Program-made: the position numbers and the translations under genes
Shown here: positions 46,964 through 55,454 of the stretch, piece by piece
Numbering within the stretch: the first letter of the stretch is position 1
How the letters are laid out: the number at the start of each line of letters is the position of its first letter
Source: Planctomycetota bacterium
Lineage (GTDB): Bacteria; Planctomycetota; UBA1135; GCA-002686595
Reading direction: 5' to 3'
DNA: 64,000 bases
NCBI GenBank assembly: GCA_016779205.1
Contig: JADHOC010000004.1
Span: 124,001 to 188,000 of the forward strand
Notes under the pieces: model-generated
What the model saw: only the letters and a program-made list of their open reading frames with translations
What the model was told of the DNA's origin: nothing
Database searches by the model: none

Positions 46964-47920
46964 CTAGTCCTCGATCCGCTCGTCGAGCCGCCCGGCCCAG
47001 CCGAGGCGATCGCGGAGCCGCTGCCACGGGTCGAACGACGGGATCGTCAGCAGCGGGTAGGGCTCACGGGCGGCGCCGAGGAGCACCGCATCCCCCGACG
47101 AGAGGGCGGCCATCCGCCGCCCGTCCACGTCCAGGGAGACCGGGCTCGGGGAGTCGATCACCGCCACCTCGAGCTCCGCGCTCGGATCGAGCACGAGCGG
47201 GCGCATGGCGAGGGCGTGGGCCGAGATGGGCGTCACCACCATCGCCCGCAACGCGGGATCGAGGATCGGGCCGCCCGCGGCGAGGGAGTACGCCGTGGAC
47301 CCGCTGGGGGTTGAACAGATCAGCCCGTCCGCCCGGTAGCTCGAGACGTCGCGCCCCGCGGACGAGAGCCGGAACGCCGCCATCTTGGGCGCCTCCCCGC
47401 GCGAGATCACCACGTCGTTCATGGCGCACATGACGGCGGGCTCCACCTCTCCCGCCCGGCGGACGCGGGCCTCGAGCCGCATGCGGTGCTCCACCACCGC
47501 GCGCCCCTCGAAGACCTCGATCAGCCCCTCTCGCCAGGCGGAGACCTCGAGCGAGGCGAGGAAGCCCACCCGACCGAAGTTGATGCCGATGGTCGGGACC
47601 GGCCTCGCGTGGAAGGCGTTGGCCGCGGTCAGCACGCTGCCGTCGCCGCCTAGGACCACCACGAGGTCCACCTCGGCGCCCGCCACCGCCTCGCCGCCGT
47701 CCCGCAAGCCGCGCACGTCCGGGTGGACCGAGACGGCCACGCCGCGGGACTCCAGGAACGACTCGACCTCACCGAGCGCCTCCTGGACCCTCGTCTTCTG
47801 CCCGTCCGCGAGCAGCAGGACGGAGCGGATCTTGCCGCCGGCCGGCTCGAAGCGTTCGCTCCCCGGCCGAGCGCCGGGAGGGCCGCCGCCGGGGGCGCTG
47901 TTGGAGCCGGGGTCACTCAA
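46964..47920 (-). CDS. nadK: NAD kinase
   Basis: NadK phosphorylates NAD to NADP. The 318-residue enzyme has the catalytic GGDG motif at 91-94 (VVLGGDGSVLTAA), the NDVVISRG segment and the NAD-binding loop GLICSTPSGSTAYSLAAGGPI. The N-terminal 30 residues are Gly/Pro-rich and extra. The start is TTG at 47920, 15 bases after the dxs stop; no close Shine-Dalgarno was seen, and no ATG is available that keeps the N-terminal strand SVLLLADGQKTRV. It is the last gene of the xseB-ispA-dxs unit. In many bacteria tlyA sits between dxs and nadK; it is absent here. Confidence 0.95.
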   Translation of the reverse strand: MSDPGSNSAPGGGPPGARPGSERFEPAGGKIRSVLLLADGQKTRVQEALGEVESFLESRGVAVSVHPDVRGLRDGGEAVAGAEVDLVVVLGGDGSVLTAANAFHARPVPTIGINFGRVGFLASLEVSAWREGLIEVFEGRAVVEHRMRLEARVRRAGEVEPAVMCAMNDVVISRGEAPKMAAFRLSSAGRDVSSYRADGLICSTPSGSTAYSLAAGGPILDPALRAMVVTPISAHALAMRPLVLDPSAELEVAVIDSPSPVSLDVDGRRMAALSSGDAVLLGAAREPYPLLTIPSFDPWQRLRDRLGWAGRLDERIED

Positions 47921-47935
47921 CGGGACGCCGCGCCC

Positions 47936-49900
47936 TCAGGCGGTGACCTTGCCCAGGAGCTGGGTCACCACGCGGGTGACGGCCGGCGCGTCGAGGCCCG
48001 CCGAGGAGAGCTGCTCCTCGCGGGTGGTCATGTGGTCCACATAGCGGTCCGGGATGCCGATGACCCGCACCGACGCCGCCCGACCATCGACCCGGATCCG
48101 CGCCGAGGCCTCGAGCACGGCGGAGCCGAAGCCGCCCGCGCGCTGGTGATCCTCGAGGGTCACCACGTGTCGGTAGCCCGCCAGGTGGCGCGCCAGCAGG
48201 TCCTCGTCCACGGGCTTGGCGAAGCGCGCGTCCACGACGCCGACCTGGACCCCGCGCTCGGCCAGGGACTGGGCCACCTCGAGCGCGGTGGACACCATCA
48301 CGCCATAGGCCCAGATCACCACGCCACCCTCTTCGCCGTCCCGGAGGACCTCGGCGCGCCCCACGACCATGGGCTCCCGCTCCTGGGCGGAGACCTCCTC
48401 CCGGCTGGGCACCTTGCCCCGGGGGAAGCGCATGGCGAATGGGCCGTCGTGCTTGAGGGCGAGGCCCAGCATCCGGTCCACGTCCGTGGCGTCCCGGGGC
48501 GCGGAGAGGACCATGTTGGGCAGGGTCCGGAGGTAGGCGATGTCGAAGACACCGTTGTGGGTGGGGCCGTCCTGACCCACCGGGCCCGCCCGATCGAGGG
48601 CGAACACCACGGGCAGGTTCTGGAGGGCGACCTCCTGGAAGACCTGGTCGAAGCCGCGCTGGAGGAAGGTGGAGTAGATCGCGGTCACGGGGCGGAGCCC
48701 CGCCTTGGCCATCCCCGCGGCCATGGCGATGGCGTGCTGCTCGCAGATCCCGGTGTCGTGGAACCTCGAGGGGTGCGCCTCGTGGAAGCGGTCGAGCCCG
48801 GTCCCCGAGGGCATGGCGGCGGAGATCGCGTGCACGCGGAGGTCGCGGCCAGCGTGGTCGATGAGGGATCGCGCGAAGACCTTGGTGAAGGCGGGGGCCT
48901 CGGGGGGCGCGTCAGCGGGGGGCTCCAGCTTGCCCGGGGGCTTGGGAGCGGCGACCGCGTGGACCCGCTCGGGGTGACTGGGGCCATCGGGGTGCCCCTT
49001 GCCCTTCTCGGTCAGCACGTGCAGCAGCACGACGCCGTCGAGAGCGCGGACCTTCTCGAGCACGTCCACGAGGCTGTTCACGTCGTGGCCGTCCACCGGG
49101 CCCACGTAGCGCACGCCGAGCTCCTCGAACACATGCCCGGGGACGAAGACGTGCCGCAGCACCTCGCCCATGTCGTCGAGCGCCTTGTCCACGCGGCGCC
49201 CGATGAGCGGGATCGCCTGGACCAGGCTCTTGGTCTCTTGCCCCGCGCGCTGGATCAGGCGGCTGCCGCGGATCTTCGTGAGGTACTTGGAGAGGGACCC
49301 GACGGACTTGGAGATGGACCACTCGTTGTCGTTGAGGATGACGAGCATCTTCGGGCGGCTCGCGCCCGCGTGGTTGAGCGCCTCGAAGGCGACCCCCGCG
49401 CCGAGGGAGGCGTCGCCAATCACGCTGACCACGTGCGGCGGATCCTGTTCCAGGGCCATGCCAGCGGCGAGCCCCGCTCCGAGGCTGATGCTCGTGCCCG
49501 CGTGCCCCGTGTGGAAGAGGTCGTAGGGCGACTCGTCGGGGTGCGTGAACCCGCACAGCCCGTCGGTGCGACGGAGGGTGTCGAAGCGGTCCTTCCGACC
49601 GGTGAGGATCTTGTGCGGGTAGGCCTGGTGGGAGACGTCCCACACGATCCGGTCACGCTTGAAGTCAAAGACCCGGTGGAGCGCGGTGGTGAGCTCCACC
49701 ACGCCCAGGTTGGAGCCCAGGTGCCCGCCGGTTCGCTGGACGCTCTCCAGCAGGAAGTCCCGGACCTCGTCGCAGAGCTGGGGGAGCTGCTCGCGATCGA
49801 GCGCCTTCACGTCCGCGGGACCGTCGATCCCGGGGAGGAGCGGCGCCAGCTCGGGCCCTTCCGCCCGGGTCTCTTCGGTGGTTCCGTCCAGTTGGCTCAT
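47936..49900 (-). CDS. dxs: 1-deoxy-D-xylulose-5-phosphate synthase
   Basis: DXS condenses pyruvate and glyceraldehyde-3-phosphate, the first step of the MEP isoprenoid pathway, using thiamine diphosphate. The 654-residue protein has the conserved start LREEVRDFLL-like helix followed by GHLGSNLGVVELTTALHRVFD, WDVSHQAYPHKILTGR, and HTGHAGTSISLGAGLA. The ThDP motif reads VIGDASLGAG and ends in NDNEWSIS; the usual GDG is GDA, a known variant. The transketolase-type second domain has GICEQHAIAMAAGMAKAGLRP and DRAGPVGQDGPTHNGVFD. It lies between ispA (70 bases) and nadK (15 bases), so precursor and prenyl chain synthesis are co-transcribed. Confidence 0.96.
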   Translation of the reverse strand: MSQLDGTTEETRAEGPELAPLLPGIDGPADVKALDREQLPQLCDEVRDFLLESVQRTGGHLGSNLGVVELTTALHRVFDFKRDRIVWDVSHQAYPHKILTGRKDRFDTLRRTDGLCGFTHPDESPYDLFHTGHAGTSISLGAGLAAGMALEQDPPHVVSVIGDASLGAGVAFEALNHAGASRPKMLVILNDNEWSISKSVGSLSKYLTKIRGSRLIQRAGQETKSLVQAIPLIGRRVDKALDDMGEVLRHVFVPGHVFEELGVRYVGPVDGHDVNSLVDVLEKVRALDGVVLLHVLTEKGKGHPDGPSHPERVHAVAAPKPPGKLEPPADAPPEAPAFTKVFARSLIDHAGRDLRVHAISAAMPSGTGLDRFHEAHPSRFHDTGICEQHAIAMAAGMAKAGLRPVTAIYSTFLQRGFDQVFQEVALQNLPVVFALDRAGPVGQDGPTHNGVFDIAYLRTLPNMVLSAPRDATDVDRMLGLALKHDGPFAMRFPRGKVPSREEVSAQEREPMVVGRAEVLRDGEEGGVVIWAYGVMVSTALEVAQSLAERGVQVGVVDARFAKPVDEDLLARHLAGYRHVVTLEDHQRAGGFGSAVLEASARIRVDGRAASVRVIGIPDRYVDHMTTREEQLSSAGLDAPAVTRVVTQLLGKVTA

Positions 49901-49970
49901 GTCCGATCTCGCATCAGCAGGCTTTGCGACCCATAGCTTAGGCCCCGCGGGGAGGCGGGAGCAGGGGACA

Positions 49971-50864
49971 TCACGACTTCCGGCGCAGCAGGAGCTCGAT
50001 GAGACCGGCTCCGAGGTCGCCTAGCCCGAGGGCATTCGCGTGGGTGTGCGCCTCAGACGCACGCTGGGCTGCCTGGGCCTGGGCCCCCTCGAGGCCGAGG
50101 GCGGCGACCAGAGTGCCCTTTTCTGCTCCGAGGTCCTTTCCAGGGGTCTTCCCGAGCGTCTGGGCGTCGCCAGTCACGTCCAGCACGTCGTCCATGGCCT
50201 GGAAGCACATTCCCAGGGCGAGCCCGAATTTTCGGGCCTGGACCGCCCGCTCCGGGCCCGCGCCGCCCGCGATCGCCCCGAGCTCGGCGCTGGCGCCCAG
50301 CAGCGCAGCGGTCTTCGTCCGGTGGATCTCCTCGACCTCGGAGAGGCCCAGGGACTGCCCCTCCCCCGCGAGGTCCAGGGCCTGCCCCCCCACCATTCCC
50401 GCCGGCCCGCTCGCCCGGGCCAGCGCCACCGTCATGTCGGCTGCGCCGCGCGAGACGCCCCCGGTGGCCTCGAAGGCGAGGGCCTGCAGGGCATCCCCCA
50501 CGAGGACGGCGGTGGCGTCCGAGTACGCCCGATGGACCGTGGGCCTGCCGCGGCGCAGGTCATCGTCGTCCATGCACGGCAGGTCGTCGTGGACGAGGCT
50601 GTAGGTGTGGATGCACTCGACGGCCACGGCCGCGGCGGCGAGGTCCGCGGGCTCCGCCGGCGCGCCGCCGAGGAGGCGGACGAGCGCAGGGCGGATGCGC
50701 TTGCCACCCCCGACGAGCGCGTACTCGAGGGCCTCCGCGAGCACCGGCGGGCCGAGTTCGGCTCGACCAAGGAACCCCTGGAGGGCGTCCTCGAACCAGC
50801 GACGCGACTCCTCCAACCAGCGGGCCGCGGCGTCCACGTCCCCGCTCTGCGTGCTCAGGTCCAA
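49971..50864 (-). CDS. ispA: Short-chain polyprenyl (farnesyl/geranylgeranyl) diphosphate synthase
   Basis: The 297-residue enzyme elongates IPP/DMAPP to C15 or C20 diphosphates. The first aspartate-rich motif is DDLPCMDDDD (from Asp93) and the second is DDVLDVTGD. GGKRIRPALV is the usual IPP-binding segment. The length and SLVHDDLPCMDDDDLRRGRPTVH are typical of IspA. The start is TTG at 50864 with GGAG five bases upstream; earlier in-frame codons run through xseB, whose stop is 13 bases before. The product feeds quinone and polyprenyl carrier synthesis with dxs from the same unit. Confidence 0.95.
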   Translation of the reverse strand: MDLSTQSGDVDAAARWLEESRRWFEDALQGFLGRAELGPPVLAEALEYALVGGGKRIRPALVRLLGGAPAEPADLAAAAVAVECIHTYSLVHDDLPCMDDDDLRRGRPTVHRAYSDATAVLVGDALQALAFEATGGVSRGAADMTVALARASGPAGMVGGQALDLAGEGQSLGLSEVEEIHRTKTAALLGASAELGAIAGGAGPERAVQARKFGLALGMCFQAMDDVLDVTGDAQTLGKTPGKDLGAEKGTLVAALGLEGAQAQAAQRASEAHTHANALGLGDLGAGLIELLLRRKS

Positions 50865-50877
50865 GGGGGCTCCGCGG

Positions 50878-51189
50878 TCAGAAGGGGGTGTCGAGCTCGT
50901 CCATGCCGCCCCCGGCGGAGACACCCTCGTCCCCACCGTCCACGTCCGGGTCCTGGTCATGGTCGATGACCCCCTCGGCCGTCAGCTCCTCGACCTGGGC
51001 ACGGAATGAGGCGAGGCGCTCGCGGCACCCCTTCAGGAGTCCGACCCCCTCCTTGTATCGCTCCAGGGACTCCTCGAGTCCGAGGCCTCCCTCCTCAAGC
51101 TCACCGACGACCTCCTCGAGGCGGTCGAGGCTCTCGTCGAATGACGCCGGCGCATCTGCCGGCCCTTCCTTCCCACGCTTCGCGCTCAT
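50878..51189 (-). CDS. xseB: Exodeoxyribonuclease VII small subunit
   Basis: XseB binds the nuclease XseA to form ExoVII, which degrades single-stranded DNA. The core SFDESLDRLEEVVGELEEGGLGLEESLERYKEGVGLLKGCRERL (residues about 16-60) is the canonical helical hairpin. The remaining 40 residues are acidic with DHDQDPDVDGGDEG, a longer tail than usual. The ATG at 51189 overlaps the stop of the GT-C gene (ATGA). xseA is not in the window. xseB next to ispA and dxs is a common bacterial arrangement. Confidence 0.93.
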   Translation of the reverse strand: MSAKRGKEGPADAPASFDESLDRLEEVVGELEEGGLGLEESLERYKEGVGLLKGCRERLASFRAQVEELTAEGVIDHDQDPDVDGGDEGVSAGGGMDELDTPF

Positions 51190-53027
51190 CTGCGCAGTGT
51201 AGTCGTCGGGACGCGGAAGTCTCCCCCGGCACCGTCGAACCCTTCGAGGACCGACGCACGGGCGAACTCCGAGGCGCCTGCGCTGTCGAGCACCTCGACC
51301 AGCCGGCGCCGGGCAGTTGCAGGGCGGAGCACCAGGGGGATCCGCAGCAGGGTCCCCCAGTAGGGCTGCAGCACCGAGCAGCGATAGATGCGGCGCCCGA
51401 GCCCCCGCAGGAACGCCCCCTCATGTGTCGCCCCCGCGACCTCCTCCAGCTCCATCGGGACGAAGCTAGGGTAGCTGACCCATTGGCCGCTCCCGAACCG
51501 GCCGAGGGCCTCGGCCAGCGCGGGCGTCATCGTGTCGCTCTGGAGCGCCCCTCGCACATCTCCACCGTGCTCCTTGAAGACCGCCGGCCCCAGGCCGAGC
51601 GAGAGGGCCTCCCGGGAACAGGTCTCCGGAAAGGCCGCCACGAGTCCCTCGAGCAAGACCGCGGAGGAGGCCCCCGCCGCGCTCTGGGCCGCCGCCGCGG
51701 CCAGCTCGGAAGCCACCAGGTCCGATCGAGGATCCTTCAGGCCCGCGAGCCGCGCGGCGGCCTGTGCGGCCCGAACCGCCGGATCCGCCACCTCGGGATC
51801 CTGGAGGCGCGGGACCAACTTGATGAAGGCGCCGCGGAGCTCGACGCCGCTCGTCCCGGTCAGCGCCGCGAGGTTCGCGCGGGCGCCGGGGAGGTCTCCG
51901 GCCGCGACGACCTGCGCGCTCTGCACGAGCCCCAGGAGGAGCAGACTGGCCGTGGCGGCCCGCGCCACCAGGTGAGTCCCCCCGTCCTCGAGCCCGCGGC
52001 GGAGCGCGGGGCCAGCCGAGACCGCGACCAGGAGCAGGCACGTGTAGACCATAGGCGCGAACCGAACGAACTGGATCCAGTGCCCCTCCGCCTTCGCGGC
52101 GGGCACCATGCCCGTGACGGCAGCCACCACCAACCAGAGCGCCCCGAACCCCAGGAGCAAGCCGAGCGTCCTGGCGCGCTCGCGTCCGGGCGGCACCGCG
52201 ACGAGCCCCGCCGCCGAGGCGGCCACGCCGAGCGCCAGCCCGATACGGGCGGCCGTCGAGCTCAGCCCGGCGCCGATGGCCCCGAGGAGCCGCGCCGCTC
52301 CCCCCTCCTCTCCAACCTCGGCCCCGTGAATGTCCACGACCTCGGCCCCGACGCTGAGCGCCATCCAGAGCAGGGGGAGGAGCCCGACGAGCGTGGAGAC
52401 CACGAGCGGCGGAGCGAAGATCCGCCGCCACCCCGTCGCGGCCAGGAGCACGATGACCGCCAGCACCGCGAAGGGGACCTGGTAGCTGAAGTACGTCCCG
52501 AACCCGGAGGCGAGGCCGAGCCCGATGAGGACGCGCCGGTCCGGTGGGCTCCCCGCAGGCGTCCCGGCCACCCGCAGCCCCAGGTCGAAGATGATCGCCA
52601 TCCACAGGAGGCTCTCGAAGTGGATGCCCACGTGCAGCAGGGACTCCTGCTGGAAGTGCGCCGGGCCGAGGACCAGCAGCGCCCCCGCGAGCGTCGCGGC
52701 CCCGCGGCCCGCGTGCCGCCCCACGAAGGCCACGGTCATGGCGAGGAGCAACATGCCCCACGTGATCGCCGCCGCCTTCTGGGCGAGGACGCAAGGACCC
52801 AGGAGCCAGAAGAAGGGGAGCTTGAACCAGCTCGCCACGAAGCCGCCCCCCTCGTAGGGGTGATAGGGCAGCCGCGCGAGGGGCACGTCGGTCCCGCCCA
52901 GGAGCCCGATGGAGACCGCTCCCTTCTCCATCTCCTCGCCGTAGAAGAAGACGTCCCCCAGGGCGAGCACCATCAAGAGGCGCACGCTCAGGTAGGCGAG
53001 CAGGAGCACGACGAGGATCCGGCGCAT
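51186..53027 (-). CDS. GT-C-like polytopic membrane protein heading the xseB-ispA-dxs-nadK unit
   Basis: The 613-residue protein begins MRRILVVLLLAYLSVRLLMVLAL and has an early periplasmic loop DVFFYGEEMEKGAV with acidic residues placed as in GT-C glycosyltransferases. About ten helices follow to residue 410; a soluble alpha-helical C-terminus (about 410-613) resembles repeats but has no clear TPR consensus. I infer a lipid-linked-sugar transferase; a specific family is not identified. A TACCCT hexamer ends 7 bases before the ATG and there is no Shine-Dalgarno. It is coupled to xseB by ATGA overlap, which places it at the head of the isoprenoid operon. Confidence 0.7.
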   Translation of the reverse strand: MRRILVVLLLAYLSVRLLMVLALGDVFFYGEEMEKGAVSIGLLGGTDVPLARLPYHPYEGGGFVASWFKLPFFWLLGPCVLAQKAAAITWGMLLLAMTVAFVGRHAGRGAATLAGALLVLGPAHFQQESLLHVGIHFESLLWMAIIFDLGLRVAGTPAGSPPDRRVLIGLGLASGFGTYFSYQVPFAVLAVIVLLAATGWRRIFAPPLVVSTLVGLLPLLWMALSVGAEVVDIHGAEVGEEGGAARLLGAIGAGLSSTAARIGLALGVAASAAGLVAVPPGRERARTLGLLLGFGALWLVVAAVTGMVPAAKAEGHWIQFVRFAPMVYTCLLLVAVSAGPALRRGLEDGGTHLVARAATASLLLLGLVQSAQVVAAGDLPGARANLAALTGTSGVELRGAFIKLVPRLQDPEVADPAVRAAQAAARLAGLKDPRSDLVASELAAAAAQSAAGASSAVLLEGLVAAFPETCSREALSLGLGPAVFKEHGGDVRGALQSDTMTPALAEALGRFGSGQWVSYPSFVPMELEEVAGATHEGAFLRGLGRRIYRCSVLQPYWGTLLRIPLVLRPATARRRLVEVLDSAGASEFARASVLEGFDGAGGDFRVPTTTLRR

Positions 53028-53034
53028 GGTCCCG

Positions 53035-53040
53035 AGGGTA
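53035..53040 (-). promoter_or_regulatory. TANNNT-like -10 element for the GT-C/xseB/ispA/dxs/nadK unit
   Basis: TACCCT on the minus strand ends exactly 7 bases before the ATG at 53027. No Shine-Dalgarno. It faces a similar TACCAT on the other strand (53069-53074) for the divergent gene. Confidence 0.4.
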
Positions 53041-53068
53041 CGGAATCGGCCTCTCCGGTTCCCGTCGC

Positions 53069-53074
53069 TACCAT
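53069..53074 (+). promoter_or_regulatory. TANNNT-like -10 element for the TMTC-like gene
   Basis: TACCAT ends 9 bases before the GTG at 53084, which would leave a leader of only two or three bases. Confidence 0.35.
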
Positions 53075-53083
53075 CGGGGCCGA

Positions 53084-54940
53084 GTGTCTGACCCCAGCAC
53101 CCCCTCCCCCGCCTCCGGATCCACCCCCCAGGGCACCTCCGGCGAGGCGCCTGGTGCCGCGGCTGAGCCCTCACCCCGCGCGCCCCTCCGCGGATGGACC
53201 CGCTACCGCCAGTGGGCGATGCTCGCCGGGCTCGTCCTCGCGACCCTGTGGGTCTGGGGCCCGAGCTCGATCCCCCCGGACCCAGGGCCCTCGTTCGATG
53301 ACCGGGAGGCGATCGTGGGCAACCCGGTGGTCGACGGCTCCCTTCCCGCGGTCGCGGCCTTCGAGCGGGACTACTGGCACCACATCGAGGACGCGGGGCA
53401 CTTTCGCCCGCTGGCCTCGCTCCTGCTCCGCTGGGACCGGCGGCAGGGCCCTGACGGCCGAGGGTCCGAACCTGACTGGCGGAGGTTCCGGCTCACCAAC
53501 GTCGCGCTGCACGGCCTCATCGTCCTGCTCCTCGGCGCCGCCTTCATCCGCCTCGACCGCCGCCAGGGTGTCCCCGTCCCGTGGATCGGGCTCGGGTTGC
53601 TCGCGCTCCACCCGGTCTGCGCTGACGTGGTCGCCTGGATCTCCGGCCGGACCTCCCTGGTCTCCGGCCTCGGCGCGGCCGTCGGGATCCTGGGGGCCAC
53701 GCTCCTCTCCCGCAGGTCCCGGGCCCCCGGTCTCTCGGCCGCGGCGGTGGCCTTCCTCGCCTGCGGGCTAGCCCTCCTGGGCAAGGAGGACGGCGTGGTC
53801 CTCGTGCCCATCCTCGCGGTGCTCATGGGCCGGGTGGCAGGGCGCCGCGCGGGCCTCGGTGGCCTCGCGGGGGGCCTCGCCGCCCTCGCGGTCGTCGCGG
53901 CGCTACGGCACGAGGCCCTCGGCTCGGCGCTGCCCTCCTCTCCCTCGGCCCCGCTCGCCGGGATCCCCCTGTTCGACCGCCTCTCGGTGGGTCTCGCCGC
54001 CTGGTGGCGAGGGCTGCAGGAGCTCGCCACCCCCTGGGCCACCTGGCCACCGTCGGTCCAACTCGCCGATCTTCAATCCAGCCCCGGGACCTGGGCGCGC
54101 GCCGCCGCGCTGATCCTGGTCGGGCTCGTCGCCACCCTGGTCCTCATTCGGCGAACCACGCGCGAGGTTGGCCGGTCGCGGGGGCAGGCCGCCGCGGGGC
54201 TCCTGAGCCTCGGCGCCGTGGGTCTGGCGATGGCGCCCCTGGTGCAGGTGGTCCCGGCGGGTGAGCTGTTCGCGCCGCGCTTCCTCTACCAGCCCCTGAT
54301 CCTGGGCAGCTACGCCGCCGCCGCGCTGGTGGCCGCGGGGCTCTCCGTGCTCCGCTCACAGGGCCTGCGGGCCGCGGTCCAGGTGGGCATCCTCCTGGTC
54401 TGCGCGGCGGCCGTACCCGACGCGGCGGCAGTCTACACGGGGCGCGCGAGCTTCTGGCGCGCCCATCTCCCGGCCCACGCGAGTGACCCCCGGGTCTGGA
54501 ATGACCTCGGGAATGCGGCGCGGGAGGCGGGGGACCTGGCCGAGGCCCGGGCGGCCTTCGAGCACGCGGTGGCCCTCGACCCCGACTACAGTCGCCCGCG
54601 AACCAACCTCGGGACACTGGCCCTCGCCGCGGGGGACCTGATCGAGGCCGAGCTGCAGCTCCGCGCCGCGGTGGCCGCAGGACCTGACAACCCGGTGGCC
54701 CGCGCGAACCTCGGGAACGTCCTCCTGCGCGCCGAGGCCTACGAGGAGGCAGTGGCGGAGTACGGGCGCGCCGTGGCGCTCGCGCCCGGGCGCGGCGCCT
54801 ACCACCGCGGCCTCGGCCGCGCCCTCCGGGGGGCCGGGGATCGAGAGGGCGCCCGGGCCGCCCTGGAGCGGGCCCTCGCCCTGGACCCGGGGGACGAGCG
54901 GGCTCGCGTGGAGCTGGAGCGGACCGGCGCAGACCGATGA
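53084..54940 (+). CDS. TMTC-like membrane protein with C-terminal TPR repeats (possible O-mannosyltransferase)
   Basis: The 618-residue protein resembles the TMTC/GT105 group. The first loop has SFDDREAIVGNPVVDG, then ERDYWHHIEDAGHFRPLASLLLRW, FRLTNVALHGLIVLLLG and the ISGRTSLVSGLGA motif, matching the D-x-I-NP, FW, YRPL, NxxLH and GR signatures. About ten membrane helices reach residue 455. Residues about 465-615 are four TPR units (DLGNAAREAGDLAEARAAFEHAVAL and following). Eukaryotic TMTCs O-mannosylate cadherins; bacterial ones are mostly uncharacterised. Here the giant secreted beta-domain protein could be the kind of acceptor involved, but this is speculation. GTG start. Confidence 0.8.
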   Translation: MSDPSTPSPASGSTPQGTSGEAPGAAAEPSPRAPLRGWTRYRQWAMLAGLVLATLWVWGPSSIPPDPGPSFDDREAIVGNPVVDGSLPAVAAFERDYWHHIEDAGHFRPLASLLLRWDRRQGPDGRGSEPDWRRFRLTNVALHGLIVLLLGAAFIRLDRRQGVPVPWIGLGLLALHPVCADVVAWISGRTSLVSGLGAAVGILGATLLSRRSRAPGLSAAAVAFLACGLALLGKEDGVVLVPILAVLMGRVAGRRAGLGGLAGGLAALAVVAALRHEALGSALPSSPSAPLAGIPLFDRLSVGLAAWWRGLQELATPWATWPPSVQLADLQSSPGTWARAAALILVGLVATLVLIRRTTREVGRSRGQAAAGLLSLGAVGLAMAPLVQVVPAGELFAPRFLYQPLILGSYAAAALVAAGLSVLRSQGLRAAVQVGILLVCAAAVPDAAAVYTGRASFWRAHLPAHASDPRVWNDLGNAAREAGDLAEARAAFEHAVALDPDYSRPRTNLGTLALAAGDLIEAELQLRAAVAAGPDNPVARANLGNVLLRAEAYEEAVAEYGRAVALAPGRGAYHRGLGRALRGAGDREGARAALERALALDPGDERARVELERTGADR

Positions 54941-55016
54941 GCCGCGCCCAGCCCGCACCGCAGCAGGGGCGCTGGAATCGGAGCGGGTTCCCGTTGTCGG
55001 CATCGGCCACCGGGCC

Positions 55017-55022
55017 TATATC
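55017..55022 (+). promoter_or_regulatory. -10 element for a probably leaderless cytochrome gene
   Basis: TATATC ends exactly 7 bases before the ATG at 55030, with no Shine-Dalgarno. It supports 55030 over the ATG at 54937 that overlaps the TMTC-like stop. Confidence 0.5.
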
Positions 55023-55029
55023 TCTGCCC

Positions 55030-55431
55030 ATGTTCCCGGTCCGGTGGAAGTCGAGGGTTCGCGGCGCCGTCCTCGCCCCGGGTGTGGCGCTCATGCTGGC
55101 GCTCCTCCCCGCCGCCTGCGACGGGCCCTCGACCTACGAGGACCTGTCGGGTGAGCAGATCTACAGCCGCCTGTGCCTCCAGTGCCACGGGGAGCAAGGT
55201 CGCGCGCTCCACGGCCGCGGCGGGAGCTACCTGGGCAAGCGCAAGTACTGGACCCGCGAGACCCTGCTCGAGTACCTACAGGACCCGCAGGCCTACAAGC
55301 GCAAGGCCCCCCACCTCTCGGCCTCCAGGTACATGCCGCCCCTCAATCGGCACGTGCCCCCCGAAGCACGCGTGCGCCTCGCGGACCACGTACTGGGGTT
55401 GATGGACGCGCTCGAGCCTGACCGGCGCTGA
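55030..55431 (+). CDS. Small mono-heme c-type cytochrome lipoprotein
   Basis: The 133-residue product begins MFPVRWKSRVRGAVLAP and a hydrophobic stretch ending LLPAAC, so Cys30 is the likely lipidated residue. One heme site CLQCH (Cys49, Cys52, His53) lies in the region IYSRLCLQCHGEQG, and Met102 in RYMPPLNRHVP is the probable sixth ligand. Such domains carry electrons in the periplasm. The start at 55030 gives a clean signal peptide and a -10 hexamer; a start at 54937 (ATGA with the previous gene) would add 31 unlike residues. The partner enzyme is unknown. Confidence 0.85.
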   Translation: MFPVRWKSRVRGAVLAPGVALMLALLPAACDGPSTYEDLSGEQIYSRLCLQCHGEQGRALHGRGGSYLGKRKYWTRETLLEYLQDPQAYKRKAPHLSASRYMPPLNRHVPPEARVRLADHVLGLMDALEPDRR

Positions 55432-55454
55432 GCGCTCGGTCCGGCGACGGTGGG

